The notes under the pieces are model-generated. The model was not told the origin of the DNA and searched no databases. It saw nothing but the letters and a program-made list of their open reading frames with translations. From Ridgeia piscesae (taxonomy: Eukaryota > Annelida > Polychaeta > Sabellida > Siboglinidae): 64,000 nt of DNA. The stretch is from contig JAODUO010001825.1 in the NCBI GenBank assembly GCA_025642075.2, forward strand, positions 39,330 through 103,329. Reading direction: 5' to 3'. Shown in pieces: positions 1 through 11,074 of this stretch. The position numbers were made by a program, and so were the translations under genes. Every line of letters begins with the position of its first letter. Positions within the stretch are counted from its first letter, which is position 1.

Positions 1-59
1 GTATTCTGATGTTTTAATCGTGCACATGTTGGAACTTTATTGTAGAAATAAAGTAGATT

Positions 60-430
60 GTGTTGAATAAAGGATGTTGAAGAAATAGCGGTCACGTCAC
101 TATAGCAGTTTACAGTCGACGTCATCAGCAGTCACCGCTTTCGAGGATGTCGTCCGCTGTAGTTCCATAGGGGGCAGCACCGACTCTACCACAACAGCGA
201 CAAGTGACAGTTGTCCTGGTGTGGCGGCTTATCACACTCGCTGCTTATGTCACTGCCGCCAACTTGTTTGTAGGATGTTGTCACGTCACGTGCCGCCATC
301 TCACCCATGGTGGCTAGTATAACTTGTTTACTTTTATCTTTTTATTTTCACTTGTCTCATGAATGACGAGGGTGTTTTCCTTCCACCCGGAATTAGTCGG
401 CGTAGAAATGTGTAACCGGAAGTCTGCTGT
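60..430. promoter_or_regulatory. Promoter-like patch with CRE, E-box, YY1 and ETS-like motifs
   Basis: Several motifs typical of animal housekeeping promoters cluster here: a CRE-like GACGTCA near 118, a CACGTG E-box near 287 followed by GCCGCCATCTC (YY1-like) and ACCGGAAGT (ETS/GABP-like) near 412. No exon is seen on either side, so which gene it would serve is unknown. Motif clustering by eye is weak evidence. Confidence 0.2.
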
Positions 431-711
431 GTTGAATGTGGGTATGTGTGTGAAGGTCAAAGGGTACTGTGGTTATTAACTTGTTTTGTTGATGTTGCCT
501 GAATGTTTACGTTACACTTAAGCATGTTCCTGTGATGGTATCTTTGACATTGCAAGTATCTGTATGCACTGACAAGTAACTAAATACAACGTTCTGTGTA
601 GTATACCTTAGACATAATATAAATAAACATTTCGGTACACACGCTTTGCTTTTATGTTTTGTTTGATTATATAGTTCCCATAAGGCAGCAAACTAGCAAG
701 TAAATATCTAC

Positions 712-1080
712 ACAGGTAGTGGAACCCGGGGACTTAAGGATGAGATAGGATTACCCCTCCCAATATTTAGGAAGGAAGGTGTTTGTTTTTGGTACAAGAC
801 ATAGTTTATGTGACAGACATTTTAAAATACGAATTTTGACAAACTACTCAACAGTACCCCCCCCATACATCACCACACACCTGGCTGTGTCATGAACCAA
901 GGTGAAGTGACAGTGGCTTTGGCAGGGAACTAGATATACACATGGGTATTGGGACTTGGGGAGGACAGGATTAGCCCCCTCTCAATATTTAGGAATGGGT
1001 GTTTATGTGACAGCCCACACACCCATATTGCTGTGTCATGAACCATCCTGACACAGAGAAGGTGATGTGAGAGGAAACAT
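712..1080. repeat. Diverged direct duplication
   Basis: The stretch from about 712 to 925 is repeated from about 934 to 1080. Shared pieces, in the same order, include a GGACTT...GATTA block, CAATATTTAGGAA, GTTTATGTGACAG and GCTGTGTCATGAACCA. The copies differ by substitutions and a roughly 70-nt length difference. This is an old local duplication of noncoding DNA. Confidence 0.6.
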
Positions 1081-2567
1081 TTCCCGACGTCTGTCACTGA
1101 AAATTGGGTTCGGGGAGGAATAATTATATCTCCTGCCACCCAAAACTACTGGGGTCACTAGCCCTATTTCAACACACAAGTGTAGTAATGTAGTGCTGCA
1201 GATGTCGAGACAGAAACACAAACTATGGCAGTTTCTCACATTTCCACTTTACTCATATTTTCTCAAGTTTGTACGTTATAAAATTAAAGTTTCATATATA
1301 AACTTATTAGTCGTGTGCCACTGAAGCCAGCTCTGACTCTGCATAGACCAACTAGATGACGTCTCCAACTGTCGCTAACATCATCACCGAGACAGCGGAG
1401 ACAGCCAGCAACCAGCCCCAAGACAATGACAACCTCGGGACACATGAACGCTGCACCGTCAGAGTGCAACATCTGTTGTAAATGTTGTCTAAAGCAATAC
1501 AATTACTACTACATAGTTGCCAACACTGACGTCAGTGACTTATATAAAACCCTCAAACGCATTAGCATCCACAACATCTATCTAAGAAACATTCACGGAC
1601 TACGACCCAGGGACGAAATAAAATGTGACTATGGCCTCGTTTAGCCTAGAACACTAACTACAAGTTCGGCAGACTGAGGGTCTGGAGATACCTAGTGTGG
1701 CCACCACCCACCAGGCGGCAGTGTGAACAATGAAACCTGCCACCGCCGAGAGGTGGCAGCACATGAACCCATGACTTCGCTTTACAATTTAAATAATTAC
1801 ACATACTTATTGTACATTCCTGGGAAGAATGTGTGTCAGACGTGGCTGCTAACACTCTAGTGTTGTCGCACAGTCTGGTCGTGTATCTAAGTCACGACTA
1901 CATCATGACTGGCAGTGGTGACTGGTGACTACATCAGATGCCTTCTACGAGACTAACACTGGTGCAGCCAACACCTCTACACCGACCTCAAGACAACTGT
2001 AATATTTCATATGTAAGACCCCAGTGTGCTACGATTAAGTTCACACATGGCTGTGCAAAACAACTACCTTTAGTGCAGGACAGTCGGAAAACCAAAGCCT
2101 TAATCCATCTAGAACGAAACAGAGTAGTTGAACAAACTTCACAAATGAAAGCAAGGTAGTTTAACAAATCTCTCTAGATACAACATGAATGGTGAGTTCT
2201 GTACAAACATTCTACCATTTTGTAGTTTTAACATAGAATTGCAACATGCATACATACAGAAGACATTCATCAGATTCATGAATAATCTTTGGCACCGGTG
2301 CATCAGCTGAACATGACGTGTTCAACACAGCAATACTGCCAACAATTTTTTTAGCAATATATAATGATGCTGCATTGCATAAAAAATAAATACCCACATG
2401 GTTGACATGATCACTTCTAATAATGCCCCGCTGATGCGTTCAGAATAAACCAATGATGACAGTTTTGTCTGTCCACGCAACAGGCAGATTGTGGCAAGAC
2501 ACAACAGACAATGTATGACGATTATGCGAAATGCAATGATTGAGTTGAGAACTCCTCAACTTCTTTC

Positions 2568-2673
2568 TTAGTTCAAGTAACGTCGACATCGCTTAGAGCC
2601 ACACGTACACGGAATCTTCACGTCTTCAATCGGGAACTTGTAGTCATAAGTCAGTTCTTCACCGCGCTTGATT
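2568..2673 (-). pseudogene. KMT2 fragment, last exon: end of SET and post-SET
   Basis: Reads [17 protein letters not shown] then [17 protein letters not shown] and TAA at 2568-2570. GEELTYDY contains the catalytic tyrosine region, and CTCGSKRC supplies the post-SET zinc cysteines. The wording is closer to fly trithorax (EKIPCSCGSKRCRKYLN) than to the vertebrate form. Acceptor TTGTAG is at 2674-2679. Confidence 0.9.
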
Positions 2674-2850
2674 CTACAACAGTTAATTTCACTTTAACAT
2701 AGATTGATTCTACGGCTAGTTTAAGTTCAACACAGATTGATAGAATGGTTAGTTTCAGATTAACAGAGACTCGTCATACAAACAGTTAATTTCAGTTTGA
2801 CAATATTTTCTCCTACAAACTGGTAGCTTCAGTTTCAGAAATTTATTAAA
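2674..2850. repeat. Short decayed tandem repeat beside the last SET exon
   Basis: Three to four loosely similar units of about 35-50 nt contain GATTGATTCTAC, AGTTTAAGTTCAACA and AGTTAATTTCAGTT variants. TTGATTCTAC at the start equals the last SET exon's acceptor plus its first six bases (opposite strand), and it recurs near 2703. The array looks like an old, small version of the splice-junction repeats described elsewhere. Confidence 0.45.
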
Positions 2851-3334
2851 CAGAGTTTCAATTTAAAGTTTATCCTACCGTTTTATCAGGGATAATAATA
2901 ATACACATTATTTATACACTAAAAACCTAACGTACAGACCCTGTTTAGTTATGTTGACAACATTAAAACATATAAGAAATAAATACAATAAAAGTACAAG
3001 AAAACATGCGTACGTGTATCTAAATCCATGTTGTAGGGAAACTGAAATAGAACGAGTAAAATTAAACAGACATGGCAGAATAAATAAACATAATAATATA
3101 CAGAGTAGTTAATAAATGGCTACAGCAATACAATATTTGTGTAAGTTGTAATTAATAATAAAAAATATGTTAACTTGTAAACTGTTCATTAACAAATAAT
3201 TAAAAAGGTATGCTAGTTGATCTAATTGAAAATAAATAAATAAAAATATAAAAGGGTGAAAGGTGTAGAAAAAATTAGACATTAAATGCAATTTTGAAAT
3301 AATAAGTCTTTTAAGACGTGTTTTAAATTTGTTC

Positions 3335-4275
3335 ATGCACTGTGGAACGCAAATCCTCAGGTAGTGTATTCCACACAGTTGGTCCTGCTCGAGAGAAACC
3401 TAGGCGCCCATATCGTTCAAGGTCGTAACGGGAACCGCTGGCAACGCGCTATCAGCAGATCGTAAGGCGCGACATGGCACATACGGTGTGATTAGCGAGG
3501 TGATGTATGCCGGTGTTCGATCGTGTAGAGTCGAAACACAGTGACGAGTAGCTTGTATTGAATGCGGTACTTCACGGGACACCAGTGGAGTTATTGCACT
3601 GCGGCCGTCATGCTTCGCCGGTCACCGCGCCTGACCCGCAGCACAACTCTGGCCGCTGACCGCTGCACCATCTCAAGGCGGTGTATGAGGCGGTCGGAGA
3701 CGCCAGACAGGACAGTGTTCCCGTAGTCTAGCTGTGATGTGACGAGGGAGTGGACGAGGGTCTTGCATGATGCACTTGTCAGACTTGTTCGTATTTTGGC
3801 AATACAAAATAGATTCGAGTATGCAGCACGACAGACGTTCAATACTTGCGCTGACATGTCAAGTCGGCTGTCAAGTAAAACGTCTATATCACGAACAGTC
3901 GGCGACAGTGACATGGATGACCCACATACATAGATGGTGGACAACGGAGAAGGCGAGTGGACGGCGGCGGAATGAAACACGATTGCTTCAGTCTTCGCCT
4001 CGTTTAGAAGATGGTTGTAATCCAGCCACTGTCTAATATCTCTCACGCTTTCCTCGGGTTTTCATTGTGCATCTGCGTGACTCGATGGCGGACACTCAGC
4101 GTACAACTGAGTGTCGTCTGCATACATATGATAGCGGATCTGATGGCAATCGAAAATATCCGCAATAGGTAAACGTTAAAGAGTAGTGGACCTACGATCA
4201 AGCCCCGTGGAACACCGTGTTGAATAATTACTGGAGCAGATGTAACTTCGCGTGTAATCAACATATTGCTCATGC
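3335..4275 (-). mobile_element. 5'-truncated, frameshifted non-LTR retrotransposon (LINE) fragment
   Basis: The minus strand encodes reverse-transcriptase pieces in shifting frames. Near 4230-4170 is a GVPRGL...GPLLFNVYL motif (RT GVPQGS-type box). At 4046-3591 is WLDYNHLLNEAKTEAIVF with a thumb region ending SLVTSQLDYGNTVLSGV. At 3580-3400 is LHDRTPAYITSLITPYV, and the terminal GPTVWN-like end follows. This order is typical of CR1/Jockey-group LINEs. Frameshifts and the missing 5' two thirds mean it is dead. It sits in the intron between the last two KMT2 exons. Confidence 0.85.
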
Positions 4276-4509
4276 AAACGGTTTCAATTTTACAAACTGA
4301 TCCACAAACGTTTCTGCTTAAATTTGAGCATATATACTATGGGTGTCTGTTAAAACTAATGTTCAATCCTACAAATTGTTTATTTCTGTTTAACACTTTT
4401 CATGCATGATGTGAATCAAACCGGGACTACCCTTTGTATCCAGTATACGATACAAGTTTACCATAAAACTGTGAAACTTGGTGTAATAACACAGTGGAGT
4501 GGGACTCAC

Positions 4510-4577
4510 GGTCGCATGGCAAAGATAATGATGTGTTTCTTTCCATCCACTTGGATCACCTTCGAGTAACAACTCGG
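4510..4577 (-). pseudogene. KMT2 fragment, SET exon 3 (PSCYSKVIQVDGKKH...)
   Basis: Sixty-eight nucleotides encode PSCYSKVIQVDGKKHIIIFA and MRP, matching PNCYSRV...FAMR of MLL directly after NHSC. Acceptor TTTCAG is at 4578-4583, donor GTGAGT at 4509. Phase 0 at the start and phase 2 at the end fit both neighbours exactly. Confidence 0.9.
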
Positions 4578-5010
4578 CTGAAACAACAAACCAAACTATG
4601 CAGTGTTGATGCACAATGGGACGTGTTAAAAGATCAGTGAGGTCACATGACACATGCCATACCACTGGATGATGTCAACATAAGATCTCTCTATGATTAG
4701 CAGTGAAGTGGTAAATCACGGGTGTTGTAGGTCAAGTTTCAAGTGCCTGACGTTTTTAGTAGTCAGCTTTAATTCTGTGTAAACAGTTGTTAGACATAAA
4801 GTACTTCACTGATCATCATATTGGACAACTTGTGAAACTTAGAAACCTTCAACGTCTTATGGAACTAGACCAACTTTGTTGTCTGTTTAGGACAGATCCA
4901 TTTAAAAATAAAGTACAGTTTGTTGCAAATATTTTACTGAAACCAAACAAATTGGCAACATCAAGCCACCATGTCCACATGGACACTGGATGCGTACCCT
5001 GGGGGTAATG

Positions 5011-5935
5011 CTGAATCTACACAAGGAGGAGCACTGAATCTACACAAGGAGGAGCACTGAATCTACACAAGGAGGAGCACTGAATCTACACAAGGAGAAG
5101 CACTGAATCTACACAAGGAAGAGCACTGAATCTACACAAGGAGGAGCACTGAATCTACACAAGGAGGAGCACTGAATCTACACAAGGAGGAGCACTGAAT
5201 CTACACAAGGAGGAGCACTGAATCTAACCAAGGAGGAGCACTGAATCTACACAAGTAGGAGCACTGAACCTACACAAGGAGGAGCACTGAATCTACATAA
5301 GGAGGAGCACTGAATCTACACAAGGAGGAGCACTGAATCTACACAAGGAGGAGCACTGAATCTAACCAAGGAGGAGCACTGAATCTACACAAGGAGGAGC
5401 ACTGAATCTACACAAGGAAAGGAAGAGCACTGAATCTACACAAGGAAGAGCACTGAATCTACACAAGGAGGAGCACTGAATCTACACAAGTAGGAGCACT
5501 GAATCTACAGAAGGAGGAGCACTGAATCTACACAAGGAGGAGCACTGAATCTACACAAGGAGAAGCACTGAATCTACACAAGGAGGAGCACTGAATCTAC
5601 ACAAGGAGGAGCACTGAATCTACACAAGGTAGGAGCACTGAATCTACACAAGGAGGAGCACTGAATCTACACAAGGAGGAGCACTGAATCTACACAAGGA
5701 GGAGCACTGAATCTACACAAGTAGGAGCACTGAATCTACACAAGGAGGAGCACTGAATCTACACAAGGAGGAGCACTGAATCTACACAAGGAGGAGCACT
5801 GAATCTACACAAGTAGGAGCACTGAATCTACACAAGGAGAACTGAATCTACACAAGGAGGAGCACTGAATCTACACAAGGAGATGCACTGAATCTACACA
5901 AGTAGGAGCACTGAATCTACACAAGGAGAAGCACT
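5011..5935. repeat. Minisatellite, 23-nt unit, about 40 copies
   Basis: The unit is GAATCTACACAAGGAGG followed by AGCACT. Variants include GGAGAAG, AAGTAGG and CTAACCAAGG. It fills the KMT2 intron between SET exons 2 and 3. The unit shows no resemblance to the flanking exons, unlike the next array. The 430 nt before it (4578-5010) hold no recognised feature. Confidence 0.95.
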
Positions 5936-5973
5936 GAGTGCCAGAGGACTTTAGTGAATATGTCACAACTTAC

Positions 5974-6069
5974 GTCACATGAATGATTGATGAACCGAGC
6001 AGCACTTCCTTTCATGGTCGCGTCCACAACTTCCATGTCATCAATACGGAACATGTAGCAGCCAATACC
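5974..6069 (-). pseudogene. KMT2 fragment, SET exon 2 (GIGCYMF...RFINHSCD)
   Basis: Thirty-two codons, open and in phase on both sides, carry the cofactor- and substrate-binding core: [20 protein letters not shown] then RFINHSC. Acceptor is TTACAG at 6070-6075, donor GACGTAAGT at 5973. The first 20 nt of this exon, with its acceptor, are copied about 50 times in the adjoining array (6070-8120). Confidence 0.9.
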
Positions 6070-8120
6070 CTGTAACATGTAGCAGCCAATACCCTGTAAC
6101 ATAGTGTCCTGTAACATGTAGCAGCCAATACCCTGTAACATACAGTGTCCTGTAACATGTAGCAGCCAATACCCTGTAACATACAGTGTCCTGTAACATG
6201 TAGCAGTCAATACCCTGTAACATAGTGTTCTGTAACATGTAGCAGTCAATACCCTGTAACATACAGTGTCCTGTAACATGTAGCAGCCAATATCCTGTAA
6301 CATACAGTGTCCTGTAACACGTAGCAGCCAATACCCTGTAACATACAGTGTCCTGTAACACGTAGCAGCCAATACCCTGTAACATACAGTGTCCTGTAAC
6401 ACGTAGCAGCCAATATCCTGTAACATACAATGTCCTGTAACACGTAGCAGCCAATACCCTGTAACATACAATGTCCTGTAACACGTAGCAGCCAATACCC
6501 TGTAACATACAGTGTCCTGTAACACGTAGCAGCCAATACCCTGTAACATACAGTGTCCTGTAACACGTAGCAGCCAATACCCTGTAACATACAGTGTCCT
6601 GTAACATGTAGCAGCCAATACCCTGTAACATACAGTGTCCTGTAACATGTAGCAGCCAATACCCTGTAACATACATGTCCTGTAACATGTAGCAGCCAAT
6701 ACCCTGTAACACACAGTGTCCTGTAACATGTAGCAGCCAATACCCTGTAACATACAGTGTCCTGTAACATGTAGCAGCCAATACCCTGTAACATACAGTG
6801 TCCTGTAACATGTAGCAGCCAATACCCTGTAACATACAGTGTCCTGTAACATGTAGCAGCCAATACCCTGTAACATACAGTGTCCTGTAACATGTAGCAG
6901 CCAATACCCTGTAACATACAGTGTCCTGTAACATGTAGCAGCCAATACCCTGTAACATACAGTGTCCTGTAACATGTAGCAGCCAATACCCTGTAACATA
7001 CAGTGTCCTGTAACATGTAGCAGCCAATACCCTGTAACATACACTGTCATGTAACATGTAGCAGCCAATACCCTGTAACATACACTGTCATGTAACATGT
7101 AGCAGCCAATACCCTGTAACATACACTGTCACGTAACATGTAGCAGCCAATACCCTGTAACATACAGTGTCCCGTAACATGTAGCAGCCAATACCCTGTA
7201 ACATACACTGTCATGTAACATGTAGCAGCAATACCCTGTAACATACAGTGTCCTGTAACATGTAGCAGCCAATACCCTGTAACATACAGTGTCCTGTAAC
7301 ATGTAGCAGTCAATACCCTGTAACATACACTGTCATGTAACATGTAGCAGCCAATACCCTGTAACATACAGTGTCCTGTAACATGTAGCAGCCAATACCC
7401 TGTAACATACAGTGTCCTGTAACATGTAGCAGCCAATACCCTGTAACATACAGTGTCCTGTAACATGTAGCAGCCAATACCCTGTAACATACAGTGTCCT
7501 GTAACATGTAGCAGCCAATACCCTGTAACATACAGTGTCCCGTAACATGTAGCAGCCAATACCCTGTAACATACACTGTCATGTAACATGTAGCAGCCAA
7601 TACCCTGTAACTTAGTGTCCTGTAACATGTAGCAGCCAATACCCTGTAACTTAGTGTCCTGTAACATGTAGCAGCCAATACCCTGTAACTTAGTGTCCTG
7701 TAACATGTAGCAGCCAATACCCTGTAACTTAGTGTCCTGTAACATGTAGCAGCCAATACCCTGTAACTTAGTGTCCTGTAACATGTAGCAGCCAATACCC
7801 TGTAACTTAGTGTCCTGAACCATGTAGCAGCCAATACCCTGTAACTTAGTGTCCTGAACCATGTAGCAACCAATACCCTGTAACTTAGTGTCCTGAACCA
7901 TGTAGCAACCAATACCCTGTAACTTAGTGTCCTGAACCATGTAGCAAGCCAATACCCTGTAACTTAGTGTCCTGAACCATGTAGCAACCAATACCCTGTA
8001 ACTTAGTGTCCTGAACCATGTAGCAACCAATACCCTGTAACTTAGTGTCCTGAACCATGTAGCAGCCAATACCCTGTAACTTAGTGTCCTGAACCATGTA
8101 GCAACCAATGCCTTGCACCA
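6070..8120. repeat. Minisatellite built from the SET exon 2 splice acceptor, 41- and 39-nt units
   Basis: Read on the minus strand each unit is TTACAG, then GGTATTGGCTGCTACATGTT (first 20 nt of SET exon 2), then ACAGGACACTGTATG. The proximal part (6070-7600) uses about 41-nt units, the distal part (7600-8120) 39-nt units ending ACTAAG. There are about 50 units in all. Each carries the intron-exon junction of the real exon at 5974-6069, so every unit is a potential splice acceptor. Confidence 0.95.
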
Positions 8121-8582
8121 TACAGTTGCCTGTAACAAGTAACATCCAATGCTCCTAACACACAGCCAATATCCTGTAACAACCAATAACCTGTAACCTG
8201 TAACCTCCAATACCATGTGACATACAGCAGCCAAGACCTGTTACAAACTCTGAATTTGGGCCAACATATATTCGGGATTCAGTCATGTAATAAGAAGAAT
8301 TTTATTTTATTCGCCCAGTATTTCAAACAATACATCCATGTCAAACAACTCAGAACAATACAAATATGAAAATCACAGCAAACATGGAAATAGTGTTTAT
8401 AATTAACAATCAAACGTAGGGTCAGGAGACTCCTCAAAGACCGTGCTGGTCGCTATCATGGAGCCGCCTTGATAAATATCTGCGTGATGTTGATTTATGG
8501 AACAATTTCTGTGAGGATGGTTAGGATTGGTTCTACATGATATAACCTCATTTTATATATATAACCATCACAGGAGACTTAC

Positions 8583-8711
8583 CTTGATCTCATAGAAGTG
8601 TTAGCGGTGATCTGTCTTGGCTGAACGGATCACTTCACCCACATATTCTATGATCATCTCGCCGGCATCAATGTCACGTTTACAGAACAGCCCTGACCGT
8701 GGATGTCAGTC
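8583..8711 (-). pseudogene. KMT2 fragment, SET exon 1 with frameshift and nonsense codon
   Basis: After a TATAG acceptor the sequence reads TDIHGQG (family: IHGRG). One nucleotide is then missing and the frame resumes as GLFCKRDIDAGEM, IIEYVGEVIRSAKTDHR. The codon at 8601-8603 (minus) is TAA where MLL/trithorax has Glu, followed by HFYEIK and a consensus GTAAGT donor. Both lesions would abolish a SET protein if real. The surrounding amino-acid match is otherwise strong. Confidence 0.8.
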
Positions 8712-8998
8712 CTATAAACATGTCACCACTGCATGTGTAAACTCTCAACATTACACATGTAAGCATATCACCATTGCATGTGTAAACTGTCAACATTACA
8801 TATGTAAGTATCTTAGCATTGCATGTGTAAACTGTCAACATTACACCTGCAAGCACATTACCATTGCATGTATAAACTGTCAACATTACACATGTAAACT
8901 TGTTACCATTGCATGTAAACTATCAACATTACACCTGTAAGCATGTCACCATTCCATGTGTAAACTGTCAACATTACACCTGTAAGCACGTCACCATT
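8712..8998. repeat. Minisatellite, about 45-nt unit, six to seven copies
   Basis: The unit contains GCATGTGTAAACTGTCAACA then TTACACCTGTAAGCA and TCACCATT. It abuts SET exon 1 on its upstream (minus-strand) side, but the unit does not include exon sequence. Confidence 0.85.
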
Positions 8999-9348
8999 GC
9001 TCAACAGCAACATCCACATCACGGGATGGAAGATAAGTTAACCCTTTCACTACTACAACCTAGTTGCTCTGATCACTAAATACTGCATTTTTTGCTGTTG
9101 ACTTGACACGAAAATCGATTGTATCACTTCACAAAACAAAGATTTCTGTAGCCACAATAAGAATATTATACATATTTCGGGAGTTGAATACGCAAACGTT
9201 AGAGTTAAGATACATTTTCATCTCCTTATCATGAATCTGACAGTTACATCTTTCATCATATGCATAATGATCAAGTATATTACCTGTAGACATCACACAC
9301 ATACAGGACAGTGACAAGGACAATCAGGACACTCACAGGCCAAACCAT

Positions 9349-9454
9349 ATTATAAGTCATGAAGCTCATCACTGAATGAATAACCCTAACCATTTAGTGA
9401 GTGACCCTGTGGTTAGGGTTATTCACTCAATGGTGAGTTTCATGACTTGTAATA
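9349..9454. repeat. Long inverted repeat (hairpin), about 44-bp arms
   Basis: Arms at 9349-9392 and 9410-9454 are complementary apart from a few changes (for example TAAGTCATGAAGCTCATCAC versus its inverse), with a 17-nt loop. Both inner ends read AACCCTAACCA / TGGTTAGGGTT. No target-site duplication is obvious. It is likely a small palindromic MITE. Confidence 0.7.
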
Positions 9455-9529
9455 ACTAGATGCCCTGTGACCTGGCATATATAGTGTTATGTTAGTAAGA
9501 CAGCGCGACCTGTCGTTCACACTTACCTG

Positions 9530-9725
9530 TAAGTCTTAGTCACTCTCACCTGTAATTTGGTATTTACTCTGACCCATGTTATTCACTCTGATTTACAATT
9601 TGTTATTCATTCTGAACTATAATCTGTTATTCCTTCTGATCTGTAATCTGATATTAATTCTTAACTGTAATATTATGTTATTCCTTTTGACCTGTAATAT
9701 GTTATTCATTTGTATAACTTGTTAC
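9530..9725. repeat. Decayed tandem repeat, roughly 25-30 nt unit
   Basis: Loosely repeated TTATTCATTCTGA-CTGTAATCTG units. They are strongly diverged, so this is an old array. Around it, 8999-10437 holds no recognisable exon. In particular I could not find the segment expected between KMT2 FYRC and SET. Confidence 0.5.
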
Positions 9726-10445
9726 GTACTCATCTATAATCTTTAAAGGGAAACAAAAGGGAAAAGTTACATGCTATGCACGTGAAAGAGTTAATACAAA
9801 CAAACTATTTTGAACGGTAATCACCTCAGTGTTTTATTAGTAAAACAATCTGAACACCTATTCTATTGAAGTTCGTAAGTCGCGCCATTTTGACTGCTGT
9901 GTGACGTAGCTAATATTACCACATATATGTATACTTGATATTTAAAATAATCGTCAGGTGGCGCTGTCTGTGTTACATATGCTAAAATGGCTTCATATGG
10001 GGAAATGACCATTCCATATTTTCCTTCAGAAATAGCTGAATTTTGGTTGCAACGATAAGGGCCAACATTTTCAAGGTAGAACTGAACACGCTGTTAAACT
10101 TGGTAAAGAAGACCCGCTGGAGGCCGAAATGCAGAGGCGAGTAACAAGCCGAGGCGACATTGACAAGTGGAGTATGTTTGCTGTCAGGAACAGCTGCTAT
10201 TCTGCATGCAGAGCCTGTTGGTGACGGTAATTATTTAGGCTTCTAGTATAAGAAATGTTGGCCTAAATGTTTATTATGAAGTCCACTTGAACACTATATG
10301 AGAACTGAGAAAAGTTCCAATGATTTTACAAAAACACAACATGTATTCTACAATGATAATGGATTGAGTTACCTCCATTTTAATACGTCACCTGTCAACA
10401 ATGTCCACACAGTTCTTATATAGTGCAGTATCCAATCCTCAGGAT

Positions 10446-10585
10446 CAGACATGGGGTCAAATATATTTGAAAGTATTTAAATACTTTTTAACTATCTGTA
10501 ATTAACGTTTAGGAATTAAAAGTATTTGTATTCCTGAAGAGTATTTGTATTTAAATACATTTCAATGTATTTGACCTCATGTCTG
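10446..10585. mobile_element. hAT-type MITE, 140 bp, with terminal inverted repeats and 8-bp target duplication
   Basis: Starts CAGACATGGGGTCAAAT and ends ATTTGACCTCATGTCTG, which are inverted copies. The interior is AT-rich with TATTTAAATAC palindromes. It is flanked by CTCAGGAT on the left and CTCAGGTT on the right, a 7/8 match to an 8-bp target-site duplication as hAT transposases make. It has no coding capacity. Confidence 0.85.
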
Positions 10586-10883
10586 CTCAGGTTGTCCAAA
10601 GTGCTTTACACTTTACTCCCTGGCAGACCTATTCAATTAAAAACCATCTCATGACTGTGGGAAGCATCCAGCCAAGCTGTAATTAATGAATCAATACGGA
10701 TCATGTACAAATATCCACCACTGTCTATAGCCAGTTACTTGTTTACATAGCTGAGTGAATTGGAGCAATGAAAGGTGAACAGCAGCACATGGTTTCGTTC
10801 TCGTAGTTGAGAGTCTGAAGCTGAGTCCAAAGCTTTAACCTACAGATGTGAGTGCATGCTGGGATGGGGAAGTGACCTCTGAC

Positions 10884-11035
10884 CTCTGAGACTTGTGGAC
10901 CATCTCCTCCTCCATGGTGGCGTCTATGTGGGGCTTGATGCGGTACTTAGAGAGTAGGAAGGAGAACATCTCATGCGTCTTGCGCCCGCTGAATGGCTCC
11001 ACACGTGCCACTCCACTCGGGTTCTGCTCCGGCCC
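10884..11035 (-). pseudogene. KMT2 fragment, FYRC exon (NPSGVARVEPF...)
   Basis: Reads GPEQNPSGVARVEPFSGR, then KTHEMFSFLLSKYRIKP, then an acidic EEEM stretch and HKSQ. This aligns in order with the end of FYRC in MLL proteins (NPHGCARSE..., then FDMFNFLASQHRVLP, then an acidic stretch). Acceptor CTCCAG is at 11036-11041; the donor is GTCAGA at 10883, weaker than consensus. The frame is open throughout. Confidence 0.8.
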
Positions 11036-11074
11036 CTGGAGCAGACAACACTCTCTATATCTACTCTATATACT

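Larger units (their letters stand above)
1..2567. other. 3' flank of the KMT2 fragment, no gene recognised
   Basis: Reading both strands I find no convincing exon, RNA gene or transposon protein here. Short ORFs of 60-75 codons exist but show no recognisable domain. The stretch nearest 2567 would be the 3' untranslated region of the minus-strand KMT2 fragment. Inside are a promoter-like patch (about 60-430) and a direct duplication (about 712-1080), listed separately. Confidence 0.5.

Noticed and set aside
7047..8234. A 395-codon minus-strand ORF beyond the SET exon
   Set aside because: It is a repeat translation of the acceptor-derived array, with no domain outside the GIGCYM word copied from the SET exon.
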